Of a stretch of 64,000 bases of DNA, positions 1 through 12,612 are shown piece by piece. Position 1 is the first letter of the stretch, and each line of letters opens with the position of its first letter. The stretch is from Rhynochetos jubatus. Lineage: Eukaryota; Chordata; Aves; Eurypygiformes; Rhynochetidae. The DNA lies in contig CM050650.1 in assembly GCA_027574665.1 (NCBI GenBank), positions 52,373,304-52,437,303 of the forward strand, written 5' to 3'. The notes under the pieces were generated by a model. That model made no database searches. It worked only from the letters and a program-made list of their open reading frames with translations, and was not told the DNA's origin. Position numbers and translations under genes: made by a program.

Positions 1-662
1 AGAGATCTGCTGACTTGAGACAGTGTTCAAGGAAAGCTTGGCCATTCCCGCAGAAACTGGTTTAGCACATACTGCTCGCATCTCATGATCAAGTTTTCCA
101 GTTAAGGTATAGAATGGGAGGCAGTGAGTGTTTAGTGGCACTTTGTGAATATAAAGAGTTGTGTTAGCCTTTTTTTTTTTTAAACATTACTGTTAAAGGT
201 GTTACAAAGTTTTTCTGTCTGTGTGGCAAGTCCCAAGCTTCATGTGTATGAGTATAGTGTCAAGATTGCTTTCAGTGGCTAAGAGTATCCCCTTATAGCT
301 GCCAAACTGCTTTACCTATTTTTATTTTCCTGAAAATGATTTCACCTTTTATTTTCTGTTATGTAAGACTCGTTATAAATGCTTAACGCTAGAATCTGAC
401 TCAGTTTTTCTCTAATTAATAAAGTAATTGGTAAATCCAATGCATTTATTGCTGGGAATTTGAAGCCTCACTGTTTTTTCCTATAGAAGAGAATTTGTAG
501 ATGCATTATTGTAATTATTGTACCACATTTCATGACACTGGAAAGGTAATTTTTATGTAATTAACATTTTGAAGTTCTTGTATCCTTTTTGAGGACAGTA
601 GCAGCACTATTATCTCAATCCTATTTAGCAACGTTCAATTTAATTTCTTTTACCTTTTTAAG
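1..662 (+). other. UTRN: UTRN intron (partial, enters from left edge)
   Basis: AT-rich intronic sequence before the first exon in the window. It ends in a pyrimidine-rich tract and an AG at 661-662. I see no repeat or conserved element in it apart from a T run near 171-181. Confidence 0.85.
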
Positions 663-799
663 ACAACATCTGGAGAAGATGTACGTGACTTCACGAAGGT
701 GCTGAAGAATAAGTTCCGGTCAAAGAAGTATTTTGCAAAGCATCCCCGACTTGGCTACCTACCTGTGCAAACAGTATTGGAGGGTGACAACCTGGAGAC
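663..799 (+). CDS. UTRN: UTRN exon (dystrophin exon 70 equivalent)
   Basis: 137 bp, starting in phase 0 (ACA ACA TCT) and ending with two bases of a split Thr codon before GTAAGC. It encodes [18 protein letters not shown], then a basic stretch [20 protein letters not shown], then LEGDNLE. This lies just after the ZZ zinc finger that, with the WW and EF-hand parts, binds beta-dystroglycan. Length and sequence match the family; FTK and RSKK are utrophin-type where dystrophin has FAK and RTKR. Confidence 0.97.
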
Positions 800-2396
800 G
801 TAAGCTTGATCATAGAGTAATTGCTCCTGGGGTCATTGGCCTATTCCATTAAAAACAAAAAATGAAACCTGAGAAACAATCAACAGTAGTTGTAGAGCCT
901 TGTGCTCTGCTATTTTATATGAATTGTTTTGCATTATTTGCACATCTTGCCTGTTTGTGAAAAAGTAACAGATTTTATATTTGGGTTTTATAAGTATTTT
1001 ATCATTAAGCAGGTAATGTTGGAGGGGGCTGATGGGCTGTTTTACACAGAACACTTCTATCTTGTGGGGGAGACTGGGCTTTTGGAACTGCATTGCTTAT
1101 TTGGTTATGTCAGGGTCCCTGAAGTTAGAAATCTCTGAGCTAATCAGGTTCCAGCAGGTTTCAGAAATATAGGTGACCGAAGAAAGAGAGCACTGTCAGT
1201 GTCTCCACAGTATTACTTACAGTGCTGGTAGAAATACTCCACTCTATTTACTTAATTGTTAGTTGTCAGCAAAGGACACTCTTAAAAGAGCAAAATTAAG
1301 ATGTGTTGACAGGCTGCTGGAAGTAGTTTCATGGACTGACTCTCCTTGACATCCTGAAGTTTGCGGTACTGCTGTATCATCTGAATGCAGCAAAGCTTAC
1401 CCAGAAACAGGGAATATGAAGCTTCAACACACATCTTCTGCTTGCGTGCAACAGCCTGGTGCTGTTGTCCGTGCTCTGTTTTCATGACCAGGGGACTGTG
1501 CATCTTATTTACAATAAACAAACAAAACCCGCTCACTAGCGGTTTAAGGAACAGGAAGAAGTAATCTGAAAACTGGCATTATTGATGGCCTGGCTTCTGA
1601 GGAAGCAATGCACATTCAAATGTTTAAATGTTACTCACCAGGACAGTCTTTCGCAGCCATCAGCACAGGAAAGCAAAGTTGCTTTGATGTGATGAAAGTT
1701 TGTCAGTGGTGTCAGAAATTGGATGTCAAAACTGTAATCATAGGTCAGGATAAAACTCTTTTGGTCCAGTCATGTAGGAAATATACAGATAAATTGCCAG
1801 CATCATGCTGAGGAAACTGTTGGTATTGGGTCTCTCCCCTGCAGTTGGAAAAACTCAGTAACACACTCTTTTGAATAAAAAAAAAAAAAATTTAAAAAAT
1901 CCTGAGCAGTTATTCAACTGTCAGAATGTGACATTATGTATTTACCTCCCATTATTTTTATGCAGTAGGAAAGTAAGCATTGATAACTTTGACTTACGGT
2001 GTTTTTTTGGTGTCAGTGGTGTTTTTTCCCCCCATTTTTTTCTCTAAATATATTTTCTAGTTAGTTTAAAAGGAAAGGTCTAGTATTTGAGCAGAATTTA
2101 AATGAACTGATTATGCTTTATGAACTGCAGTTCAGTCAATAACACTGATTTGGTATTTTTTTAAAAATTGATTTTTATTTAAGAAAATGAAGTATGTAAG
2201 TCAGTCTCCTGTCTCACCACAATACACGACAGTGTCTGTTGCTGTCTCTTTTTTACATCAATTGTTCCTGATTCAAATAATCCGCGTGGGTTGCTGGTTA
2301 AAAGATTTTGTGTTTCTCCAGCTTTTTCTTGCTTAAATGGCACAGAAGTTTTTGTTTCATTTTTTCTTTCTTGTTTTTTTGTTATTCTTCTTACAG
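800..2396 (+). other. UTRN: UTRN intron
   Basis: About 1.6 kb, GTAAGC to a T-rich tract and TTACAG. It contains an A run near 1878-1890 and many short chance reading frames. No repeat family was recognised. Confidence 0.85.
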
Positions 2397-2435
2397 GCCT
2401 ATCACTCTCATCAGTATGTGGCCAGAGCAATATGA
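2397..2435 (+). CDS. UTRN: UTRN micro-exon (dystrophin exon 71 equivalent)
   Basis: 39 bp, too short to be found as an open frame alone. The acceptor is TTACAG and the donor GTGAGT. The G joined to the upstream AC makes Thr, followed by PITLISMWPEQY and two bases of a split codon (GA) completed as Asp downstream. Human utrophin has a closely similar TPITLISMWPEHYD. It is a multiple of three, so it can be skipped in frame, as its dystrophin counterpart is. Confidence 0.95.
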   Translation, partial: AYHSHQYVARAI

Positions 2436-2665
2436 GTGAGTATGCAGAACCCCTTTTTCTGTAAAGCTGAGTATACTGGTTGTTTTCTTTTAGCTCAATT
2501 GCTGCTAATCTGATGTGCATGAGCTACAGGGCATGGCTGACCCAAAGCATTAACCCCCTAGGCAATACTGTGAATTTTTGATTTGTCATCAGTCTAACTT
2601 CAAAAATGGTGTTATTTATATTGTGAATTGTCTTACACATCACTTTTTTTTTTTTTTTAAACTAG
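2436..2665 (+). other. UTRN: UTRN intron
   Basis: A 230 bp intron from GTGAGT to a run of about 15 T and AAACTAG. Nothing else is seen. Confidence 0.9.
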
Positions 2666-2731
2666 TCCTTCCCAGTCTCCGCAACTGTTTCATGATGACA
2701 CACACTCCAGGATAGAGCAGTATGCTACTAG
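2666..2731 (+). CDS. UTRN: UTRN exon (dystrophin exon 72 equivalent)
   Basis: 66 bp. The first base completes Asp, then PSQSPQLFHDDTHSRIEQYAT, and the exon ends AG before GTAAGA, leaving a split Arg codon (phase 2). The FHDDTHSRIEQYATR block is strongly conserved in dystrophin and utrophin and lies in the syntrophin-binding region. In-frame and skippable. Confidence 0.96.
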
Positions 2732-5700
2732 GTAAGAGATAGGATTTCTCACCAGAACACTGCATTTTCTGATTTGATTCATGCAGATTTTAATATACTC
2801 CACTGGCTGGACATTATTTATTAAAAAGATATAACTACCTGTACTCAGAATTTAGTCAGATGTTTTTAAATCATCAGCTTCTGAATACAGTCACATTAAA
2901 TGTAAAGTAGATGCATTAAATCTGCCATCTGTCATACAGAATGGAAACTGTTGCAGAAATACTGTGCGTGATTTCTAAAATGTGTCGTTTTCATTTTGTT
3001 TCTTAATTTTTAACCTTTGGATATAAACTGAACTTGTTGGATATATAATTTTTCCCTCTAAGATTTTAGATCCAGGTTTTGATTTTCTTCTATGTTAGGT
3101 TGACACTACCCATTACCACTGACTTTTAGCAGAGAATATAATAATCGGAAATGTTTTCTGTTCTGCCAAGTCCATCTCAGTGCTTCTGTGTTTTGTTGAA
3201 CTCTCCTCTGTACATTTAGAGCTGGTGACGCTTAGGCACTAACCAGAGGTACCCTCTCAAAAACAAGTAACACCACCCAGCTTTTAAGCAACAAATAAAT
3301 TGATCCATATTACCATGGGAACTGACATGGGTTTGATTTTTGTGGTTTTATTGTTGTAGCTGATCTCCACAACTAATAAACAATGTTAACTTTTTCAGCT
3401 TTTAGAACAAAAATTCAGAGCTTGTGTTTAAGATAATTGAATTCTTACTTAGGGGCACCATAAGAAAAGCTTCAAAACAGTTTGTTAAATACCTAGAATA
3501 CCCAAGAGATGATCTTTGCAGTGTGGGAAAAACAGGTCAGAAGCTAACCCTGAAGGGCTACCTACTGTTAGCCTCCACATTTTTTTTTGTGCCCTCCCCC
3601 CCCCAACAATTAATATTTTCATCCTTCATAAGTAGCGTAGTACATTGTCAAAGGCCAAGTTGTAGTGCTTTTCAATTACTTGGAATATGTAATTCATTTA
3701 AATCACCCAACTTTTTTGAATCTATAACTTAGGCCATCCTGTAATCAATTAAAACCTATGGACAGGACTACAAACTAAGCAAGAGCAAAGAAATTGGGCT
3801 ACTCTAGCAAGATGTGAGGATTTTCTGTCTCCCTATGTCATTTTTTTCAGCCGGCGGTGCCAGAATGCAGTGGCTTTCTGTGCCCAGATGAAGCACAAAC
3901 TCTGGACCCACATTAAGCGTTAGGGGAGATCCCAGATGCAATACCTGTTTTCCCTCTTCTCCCCCCTCAGCTCTTACCAGTTCTGCTCTGGATTAGACTT
4001 GCTGAAGGTGAATGAAGGTGGATCATGTAACTTTTTCAGGTTACAAAGCTAAATCTGTACCTGCTTTGTGCAGAAGTTGGTTAACAAAACCCATAAACTT
4101 AAAAAATACCAATTACTGTGTCAGTTAACTATCTAAAGCTATTAAAGATGGTTTTATCCTTCTAGTAATCTAAAGAATTAAGACATAGCTCAATCTGTAT
4201 CTTCCATATGCATATATTTGTGTGCTTTCTAGTTGGATTTGTTATTATTCATATTTCACATATAAACTAGCAAATATTTTTTGTTGTCTTGATCTTTTCA
4301 TCTAAGCTTCTTTCAAGAAATATTACCAAGGCTTCTTTAATAAGACTGTGCCAAGCAGAAACTGTATATTAGTGCTTAAAACCTTTATTGTAGCTGATTG
4401 AAGGACATTCAACTCTCAGTTTTCTGTTAACAAAGTCCCCTACCTGCAATCAAGTGCAGTCAAGTCCCTGTTCTGTTGTGCTGTGTCACCTCCTTTCCTC
4501 AGCTTTCAGTTTGTATCCTGCCATGAAGGCTCTTTGCAACTCGAAGAGTCCCTTCCCTGTCTCCCTCTGCTCCATGATCAGGGCTGGCTTCATATGCTAC
4601 TCCAAGCAAATCCTCACTAAATGATGGAGGTTGAAAATGTGATGATCATGGTAGAAGCTGTGTTTGTGAGACAGAGTATCTGTTACTCACTGAGATGCAA
4701 GGCAGGCTCTCCTCTCTGCAAAATACAGGTTTTGTGCTAATTCCCTATGTGACAAAGGGTCTATGAAGATTAATTTTGATAATTATGTTTCATCGAAGAC
4801 TTAAAGATGCTGAGCTAAGCAATATTACAAAGGTGACTTGTGAGCATCTAACTCACTCTTGTTACTCACCGTGAACTAGATCTGTTTGAGATACCCTGGA
4901 GCAGAGATGATCTGAATGTCTCTAGTCCTTTAGGATGTTTTCCTTCCCTTTGAGGGGAAGTACTGGAGCACACCATTCCACCCCAACCATGGTGAGATGA
5001 AGCAATCAAGGCAACTTCATCCTGTGTGTGCTTTTGTTTACCCTCCTTCAACCCTGAGCAATATTAACAAATATACAGATGGGCAAGCTTGCTACATGCT
5101 AAAAGATGACACCAGAATTCCCATTCCTTTAGGGCCTTCCACACTGCTTTTAAAAAGAAGCTTGAAGATGTCTGTAATAATGCATGAAAAAGTATATGCA
5201 AAATTGAGATACCTTTATAGTAAATAGCTGTATTTGGTGCCGTCCAGTGTATGTGCACAGCCTGGAGCGTTCCTAGATTTTTATGTGTGTCATATGCAGA
5301 TAAGATACATCTTTTCTAGAAAATTAAATAGACAGAAAATTTCTGCTGCGATCGTAGAGCAGTATGGCCTTATATGTACAGTGTAATAATCCAGTCCTTT
5401 TACATTAATTCCTTCCAAATGAGAACTACAGGCCATGATTCCCTTTAATTACACTGGTTTTTGTGTTGTTTTCCAAGACTTGTCTGTCCACAGTGTGATG
5501 TTATTTGCCAAGCATAATTTCAGATGTAGCATGTGCTATATTTAAAAAGTATTCATCCTCTTTTGTTAGTCCAGCTTTATAAAATTCAAAAAGAAAACCA
5601 TCTGTGAAAACATCTCTTTAACTAATTTTACCATGAGAGTTGTGGTGGTGCTAATGATAATTATACTAGAGATAGAAAATATACTTGTGTTTTGTTGCTT

Positions 5701-5912
5701 GGCAAGTAGAATTAGTTAATCATAGTACAAGTTTCTCATAAAAGTCCTCTGGATTATAGGTTTCTGTCACAGAATCTAGGAGTTTATTGCTATTTATGTG
5801 TACCAAGATTGCCATATCTGAGCTGTTTCTAAGTAGACTTGATCTTCACAGTGCCTCTGTTTAAATTGTGCAGCATGTTCTCTGAAATTCGTGGTCTTTC
5901 CTTGCCTTTCAG
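2732..5912 (+). other. UTRN: UTRN intron with a possible alternative terminal exon
   Basis: 3.2 kb, mostly AT-rich. The notable part is a GC-richer island at 3850-3970 with a good splice acceptor and a short in-phase frame (listed separately). A C run lies at 3597-3604. No interspersed repeat was recognised. Confidence 0.8.
3851..3923 (+). other. Candidate alternative terminal exon of UTRN
   Basis: After a T-rich tract ending TTTTTTTCAG at 3850, the sequence stays open in exactly the phase left by the exon ending at 2731. The split AG codon would become Ser, then 23 codons starting RRCQNAVAF and ending KLWTHIKR, then TAG at 3921-3923. An ATTAAA lies at 4141-4146. The island is richer in G and C than the intron around it. 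If used, it would end utrophin before both coiled coils. I do not recognise the peptide, phase agreement has a one in three chance of being accidental, and the other two frames stay open for part of the island. Confidence 0.25.
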
Positions 5913-5978
5913 GCTCGCGCAGATGGAAAGGACCAATGGCTCCTTCCTCACAGACAGTAGCTCCACCACGGGAAGTGT
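5913..5978 (+). CDS. UTRN: UTRN exon (dystrophin exon 73 equivalent)
   Basis: 66 bp, acceptor CTTTCAG, donor GTAAGT. Completes Arg, then [20 protein letters not shown], Ser and a split Val codon. The serine/threonine-rich stretch is part of the syntrophin-binding region and matches mammalian utrophin almost residue for residue. In-frame and skippable. Confidence 0.97.
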
Positions 5979-8900
5979 GTAAGTAACTCATACTCACTCC
6001 GGCTGCCAGGAACTTTGGTTGTAGCTGCATGGTATAATCTTCATAAATTGTAACACAGGATTTAGTCTTAGGGAAAGTAGCTAGTAAGTATGACACTAAG
6101 GATGCCTGCCTAAATTTCAGTATTCCAAGCACCAGTTGTAGAAATCGGTGGTGTTCATTTGATGATGTAAGGGAACTCTACATATGTCAGTCTTTCTGCT
6201 TCAAAAGGGAGGATATTTCATACAGCTGGAAAAAAGTCACAGCTCTATAGGTTCTAGTTTCTGTTCCTTTTCTGCTTTTATCAGATTAGAAGAGAAATCT
6301 TTCTGTGCCAGAGTGGACAATGAGTGGGTCGATAGCTTATGCTAACTGCAAGGTCAACTCTCTCTTTGAAAAAAGAATCATATATATTGAAGGTTCTGCA
6401 GAGCCACAACAGTGTTGCTACTTATTTCTTAGATTTCATTTGGTGGCTGCTGATCTATCTGTTTGAACCTGGGAATATAAACGTATTCCCACATTAATTT
6501 TATCAATGCCATTTTCTTTGTCAAATTATGTGTCCCTTTTATTGTAAAAGCCTTCATTAAAATGCATTGGTGAACCTGGAAAGCATAGAACCCCTTAAAT
6601 TACTGATGAATTAAATATCATTCTTAGTGTAAAAATACATGGATGTGTTAACCTCACTGTATCATCAGTTCTGTTCATTAAATCAGTATAGTAGGACTCC
6701 TCCTCTTTTGAGTTATTAATGGATGTCATCAGCTTTTTTAAAGAGGAAACAGAAACAGTTCTTGTTCAGCTTCAGTTAGAGAAATGCGGTTGTTCTCAAC
6801 AATACTTTCATTTACTCTTTTAAAATCTAATAAATTAATCTACCTATGAATGTACTAACAATTTGAGATTTAAAATATTTTACTTCAGAGAAGCACTTGT
6901 GATCACCTTTAACTGTTTCTTCTTTGCCATTTAATTAACTCTATTTACATAACTAATAAAACGTTTTTCATATGTAACTATTTTCATGTGTTTGTCATTG
7001 GTAGGCTCACCAATGACAGAAATGTAGCCAAACTATTCCCTTTTGATTTCCCTTCAAAAAAAAAAAAAAAAACCAGAGCAAACATACTGCTACTTGGCAG
7101 GGAATGCTGAAGACTTGAAAGCAGCTAAATGCCATACACTTGATCGAGTTGTTTATTTTGCAAATAATGAGTCTGCTCATATACAAAGACCAAACAACCT
7201 TCCATTCCAATGGCAAAAGGGAGTGTATACGCTTAATTTTTCTGGCAAATTAGCTGTTGATTTTAACGCAATATCCCTGTTCACCTCTAAAAATGACCTT
7301 TGTTTTAAGAAAAAGAATAGACATTATGAACTTCTGTACCAACATGTGGGACAGTCTTCTGAATCTGGGTCTCAGCCCTGTTGTCAAAAGGGGACCATTA
7401 CACAAATAAAATATGCCGAGATTTAGAGGCCAGGGAGGACAAGAAAGTAACTTGTGTACAGAATAGCACCTCCTGTTTCATTTATAGATACTAATGTATG
7501 CTTTCATTAAGGTACATACTGAAATACTCACTAAATTCTGAAGACCTGTAGTTTAAAGTTTGGAGTTAAAATTATTGCAGGGATCTACACCACTATGACG
7601 TTGGGATCCCAGTTTGGATCACAACTCACCTACAGCTGGAACATTGGGAGTTTTAAGATTATAGTTCAGCTTTATTATTATTAAGTGCAGTTTGACAATA
7701 GAAATGAGCACAGTTTAATCATTCTTTATAGGCTGAATTTCAAGGAGCAATTTGAAATGTGGATATACAGGTCTTTTCAGCTCAGGTGTCCCTGCTGTAA
7801 ACCTGTCTAAGCAAAATCTCGTTTTCTTATTGAAACCTTTTGAACCTTCAGGAGATGAACACTGGTTTGCAAATGGAATTCTGTGCTTCTTGTAATTGGA
7901 ATTCTGTTCTGTGATCTTATTTTTATTGATCCTCAAGAGCCCTTCAGTTTACTGTGAGCCTAGAAAAGAGGCATAATTACACTTAATATTGGAAAGTTAC
8001 TGCTTTGGTCTTGTGAGGTTAACAAGTTCATCAACAATCCTTTTAACACTCTTCATGCTCCAAAGAGTATGTGTAAGAAGTCTTCTATATTTGAATGACA
8101 ATAAGGGAACTTCTGCTATCAGTTAAACATCATGAGTTTTTTTGCAGGAATGTTCTGCACTGTGCCATTTGGTTAAGAAAAAATTCTTCAAAATTTCTTG
8201 GCTTTTAACTAACCTGTTGTCTTGAATCTCTTTATGACTTCCTCTATCTCCCTAATTAACCTTTTCTAGCCCTCCCCTTCAGGTATGTGAATTCCATTAA
8301 AAAACACATTTTTGTCCATTGGAAAAAAGTTTATAGCTAGCCAAAAAAAAAAGTCATGGTCTGTACTGTCATACATCCAGTCTCTTAACAAACGTCCTAA
8401 TGGTCTCATGCATGAGTTTTCTGGTATAAATATGTTGAATAAACATGTTTTTCCTACATGCCATTTTCTCCATGCTTTAGGGATTTCTAAATGTTTAGGC
8501 CAGACTGTTCTGATGAGTTTTCTTTGGCTTTAATTAATACAAAACCATTTATATCTTAAAAGCAGACTGACCTCTTCAAAAGTGAAGATGCTCATAAGGA
8601 AAAAATAAAAACTTGGCAAAAAAGAATGAAAAATAGTGTCCCTAACAGAAAGCTTTGCCTCACAATTTGAAAAATCAAGGTGGACTAGAATGAAAAGACA
8701 AAAAACATTGTTAGGAAAATAGGACAAGGATGTAACCTTCTGATTCCTGTAATGTATGGAACATCCTATCTAGCCATACTGAAGTTAAGGGCACGGGACA
8801 TGGTATAAGTAATTTCTGCATAAGTGTGAATGTTTCATAGCTGGTTTATGATTAATGCCTTTATTAACAGTCATCTTCATGTCTGCAGCACTGTTGATGC

Positions 8901-9060
8901 CACTTAACATTCAGCTGAAGGCAGAGTTAGAACATGCCTGAGATTTTGTTAGGGAGCTGTGCACTCGGATGCAGGAGTAGGAGCAAGCAGTGAAGGCCAG
9001 TGGTACTTTTTACTGGCACTGCCACTCAGTGCATCACAAGTCAGCCTGGAGCCCCAGTAT

Positions 9061-9121
9061 GTAGTTCCTGAATATATAAGTAGTTCCTGAATATATAGTT
9101 CCTGACATTATATAAGTAGTT
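9061..9121. repeat. 19 bp tandem repeat, about three copies
   Basis: The unit GTAGTTCCTGAATATATAA occurs at 9061-9079 and again at 9080-9098 with one change. It is followed by a shorter diverged copy (9099-9115) and the start of another. This is a small intronic minisatellite. Confidence 0.85.
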
Positions 9122-12100
9122 AAAAGGCATCACAATGAGAAATTAATTTCACATGATGATAAAATTAGGAGAACAAGAAGTAAGTTTTGAAGAACAAAGC
9201 ATTTTAGAGTAGCTTCTTGAACCTTATTCTAATGTTTCTCATAGCAACAGTAGGTCAAGGCACACTATTTGGACTAGAAGGCATGGCACTTAGTATGAAA
9301 GCCATAGGAAAAATGGAAATGATCCATCAAGGACGATCACAGATACCCACATCTTACTATCTGAAATCTAATTTAAAAATCAGTTTTGATAATCAGATGA
9401 AATAATACACTGATGGAATGTGACTGCCAGGAAATCTGAATTTTTCTTTCCACAGTGTGGTCTTGAGTCAAGGGAGGTTATGTGCAACATTATTTGCCTC
9501 TTGCTTCCTCCATGCATAATGCATATTTTGGAATAGACTTCTTGAAAACATATATCCACAAAGAGAATAGGAAATTTCAAAGGCCATTTTCCCTGGGTTT
9601 CCTTGTTGGAGTGTTCTTTTCCTCTGAGATGTACTTCTTCAAGCCTGACCTCCTGGGGCACCATTTTTACTGCTTTCTACTATGGTGAAATGCTGAAAGG
9701 GAGCTGCAGTCTCTGTTTTTGAAGGACTTTGCATACTTCTAGCCTTTTCTCAAAGCATGCAGAGTTTTCAGGAGAATAACCACCAAGAAAGGATGACAAA
9801 TTTATTTTGATGTTGTGTTTTTATTTTGGGCACTGATTGCCATCTCTAACAAATCCTACAGAAGAGAGTCCTGGATTCTCAAAATGCAAGTGTTTGTGTG
9901 CCACAGAACATGTGTCACTCCCTTGTTTTGTAGGTCATTGTAAAGCCCAGCCCTGGGACTCCTGTGCTACTAATGAATCTGTCTTAATTACAGTCATGAG
10001 GTTTGCTGGTGCAGGGTCAAGGTTCAGGTTTTTTGAACCACTAATTTTGCAAGACAGACCAGAGGTAGAACACATGGTAAAAATAGACTTTTCCTTCCAA
10101 AGGTTTCTTTTATCAGGCACTTCCTCCAGCCTGCTGTCACTTGCAAGGTATGATCCCTAAAAATAATCCATCAATATTCAGAGTCTGTCCTGTGCAGGCT
10201 CTGAGACTCTGAACCAGTGAGAGGAGACATTTTCTCTGGACTGAATGACTGGGAGTCCACACTATAAAATTATCTGGAATTCTTCTTGAACAATTTGTAT
10301 TAAGCTGTGTTGATTTCACTTACGGGACAACAATACAGACAAAAGTATCTAAGCATTTACTGGGTAAACTCTAATTGGTTTATAAGTGTCATAAAAAAAC
10401 TAGGCTATACCTAATGTGAAATCTTGACAGATTTCAGATTTAATAAATTTAAATAAGTATAATAATCCAGCTTTAGATAGCACTATTAAAAAAAAGAAAT
10501 CCATTTCAGATAACCTGCATAGTTGTTTCTAAACTAATTCATTATCCTAAAATGTAGACAACATCTTTTTGATGCCTAATTAAAATAACCAGACTAAACT
10601 GCTCGATCACGTGAACATTTCCTGACAACATCAACACCCTTGCACAAAAGAAGGCTGTACGTGTAGTTACACTGTATCATTTAAAATTTGTGGAGAGTGT
10701 TTCAAGGTCTGGATGATAAATCTGTGTTCTCTCTCCTGTCTGCTTTGGGCTTGCTGAAGATGTGACATTGAATCGCCAGCTCTTCCTGGCTTAGTGCAGC
10801 CGTTCCAGTTGCAGAGAGGGGATTCTGCACATTTTGTAGGACTGTGGAAGTTGCATCACTTTGGCAACAATTTAGTTGGTTTTTTTTGGGGTGTGTGGGG
10901 GTGTGTGGTGTGTCGGAGAGGAGAGTGTTACCAAGATTGTTAAAGAGTGGAGAAGTGATGAGGTTTTCATTATCGCATCAGGACCTGATCCAAACTTCTT
11001 TAACCGCACTAGCATTTGCGATGACTAATGCAAACTTGCAAAAGAACTGATGATGGGTTTCCCTTAGATCACTCAAGTAGTGGAGAAGAGAAAGCCATTA
11101 GAGGCTTTTTACTGTAAGTAAGCTAAAAAAGGGAGCACTGTTCAGTTTCTTTTTCTGCTAACACTGTCAGATATCCCCCCTGTTCTTGAGGGACTGAAGT
11201 GCACATGCAACCCAAATTATATTTTAATTAATAGCTGTATTGAAGGAAGAATTAATTACATTTATTCATTTGCATGGGAAGATCAATATTGTCATTTCTT
11301 CTCATGGGTATACTACTGACTAAGACAGCTAAGAAAGAAATAAATGTATTTTGTTTCCTTTACACTTTCAACTCGTTGTTAAAAGGGGAAGAGCTCACTA
11401 ATTAAGTCCTTTTTCAGTTTTACATGCAAAAACCAGTAGTTAGATGACAAAAGATAGGATGAAGGAGTGTGACATGCAACCAGAGCCCTGTGGAAGGATG
11501 TCCTGATCCTGATTTTTTTAACCTTTATATCATAAATAAACTTCTATGTAATAGAATGTTGTGAACTTTTAAAGTGGGTAGAACTGTCACAGGCTATACA
11601 CTTTTTTGTTTGGGTTGGGTTTTTTTATGTATATTGCTGCTTAATGAATACATGTTTGACTGCAATAATCTAGATTTTTAAATCTCATTGGCAGGTCAGG
11701 AAGTGCAAGACCACATGATAGCTTTGGTTAGATAGAGAATAGTTATTCTGGAGAAGAAATAGTTCAGACTTACTCCACAATAGGATTAATCTTCAGTAAA
11801 AAGATTGTCTTAAGCAGTCCTACTAAGAACCAAATCACCTTGCTGCATGATAGAAATGCTTTTCTAAGAGAAGGACACCAGGAATCAGTTGGTGCTGCTT
11901 TTAAATGAGTATTGATGTACTGGGCTACCAAAAAATCTTGGTTCAGCAGGATAAAATAGGGTCTTCCATTACACCAACACTATGTTTGCAACTCTCATTT
12001 GTTCCTGTCTCCTGCATTAGCTCCCTTTACCCCAAAAGCTTGAATTTATTTATGAGAAAAACTCCAATCCATGTTCTTGGCCTGTAGAACACCTCGTATG

Positions 12101-12520
12101 TTTTACTTGTACATGTGTTTGTGTGTAGATTATTTGTCAGCACAGAAATAACTTCTGTTTCTTCCAGGGTATACTAGTTCTAAATACCTGGGTTTACTAT
12201 TCATTCAAATGAGACTGTATATTTGAATCTTTTGTGATGAAACAAGTTAAATTAACTGACAGAAAGTTCTAAAAAGCCTCTTGAAAAGCTCCATTACAAT
12301 TTTACTTGAAAAATAGATACTTTGCATATAATGAACTTCTTATTTTTTGTATGTGCTTTCAAAGACAGTACTTGAGGACTGTCTTTTCATTTTGTCAGAC
12401 CACAATCATTTAATAGCAGAATTCATAGCTAACTCTTTCCAACAATTGTAGGAAAAAGGTTAACGCACGAAATATTTTTAATATGAAAAATTCTGTTTTC
12501 TGAATGATATTTGAAGATGC

Positions 12521-12581
12521 ATATATATATACACATACATATACAGACATATATATGTAAAAAGTATTGTGTGTGTGTATG

Positions 12582-12612
<31 letters not shown>
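12521..12612. repeat. TA/CA/GT compound microsatellite
   Basis: Alternating purine-pyrimidine sequence: TA and CA steps at 12521-12556, GT steps at 12568-12578, then an uninterrupted TA run of about twelve units at 12582-12605 and a short CA end. Probably variable in length between individuals. Confidence 0.95.

Noticed and set aside
7043..7426. 127-codon frame in a UTRN intron, starting in a poly-A tract
   Set aside because: No splice context, no recognised domain, and composition like the surrounding intron. Most likely chance.
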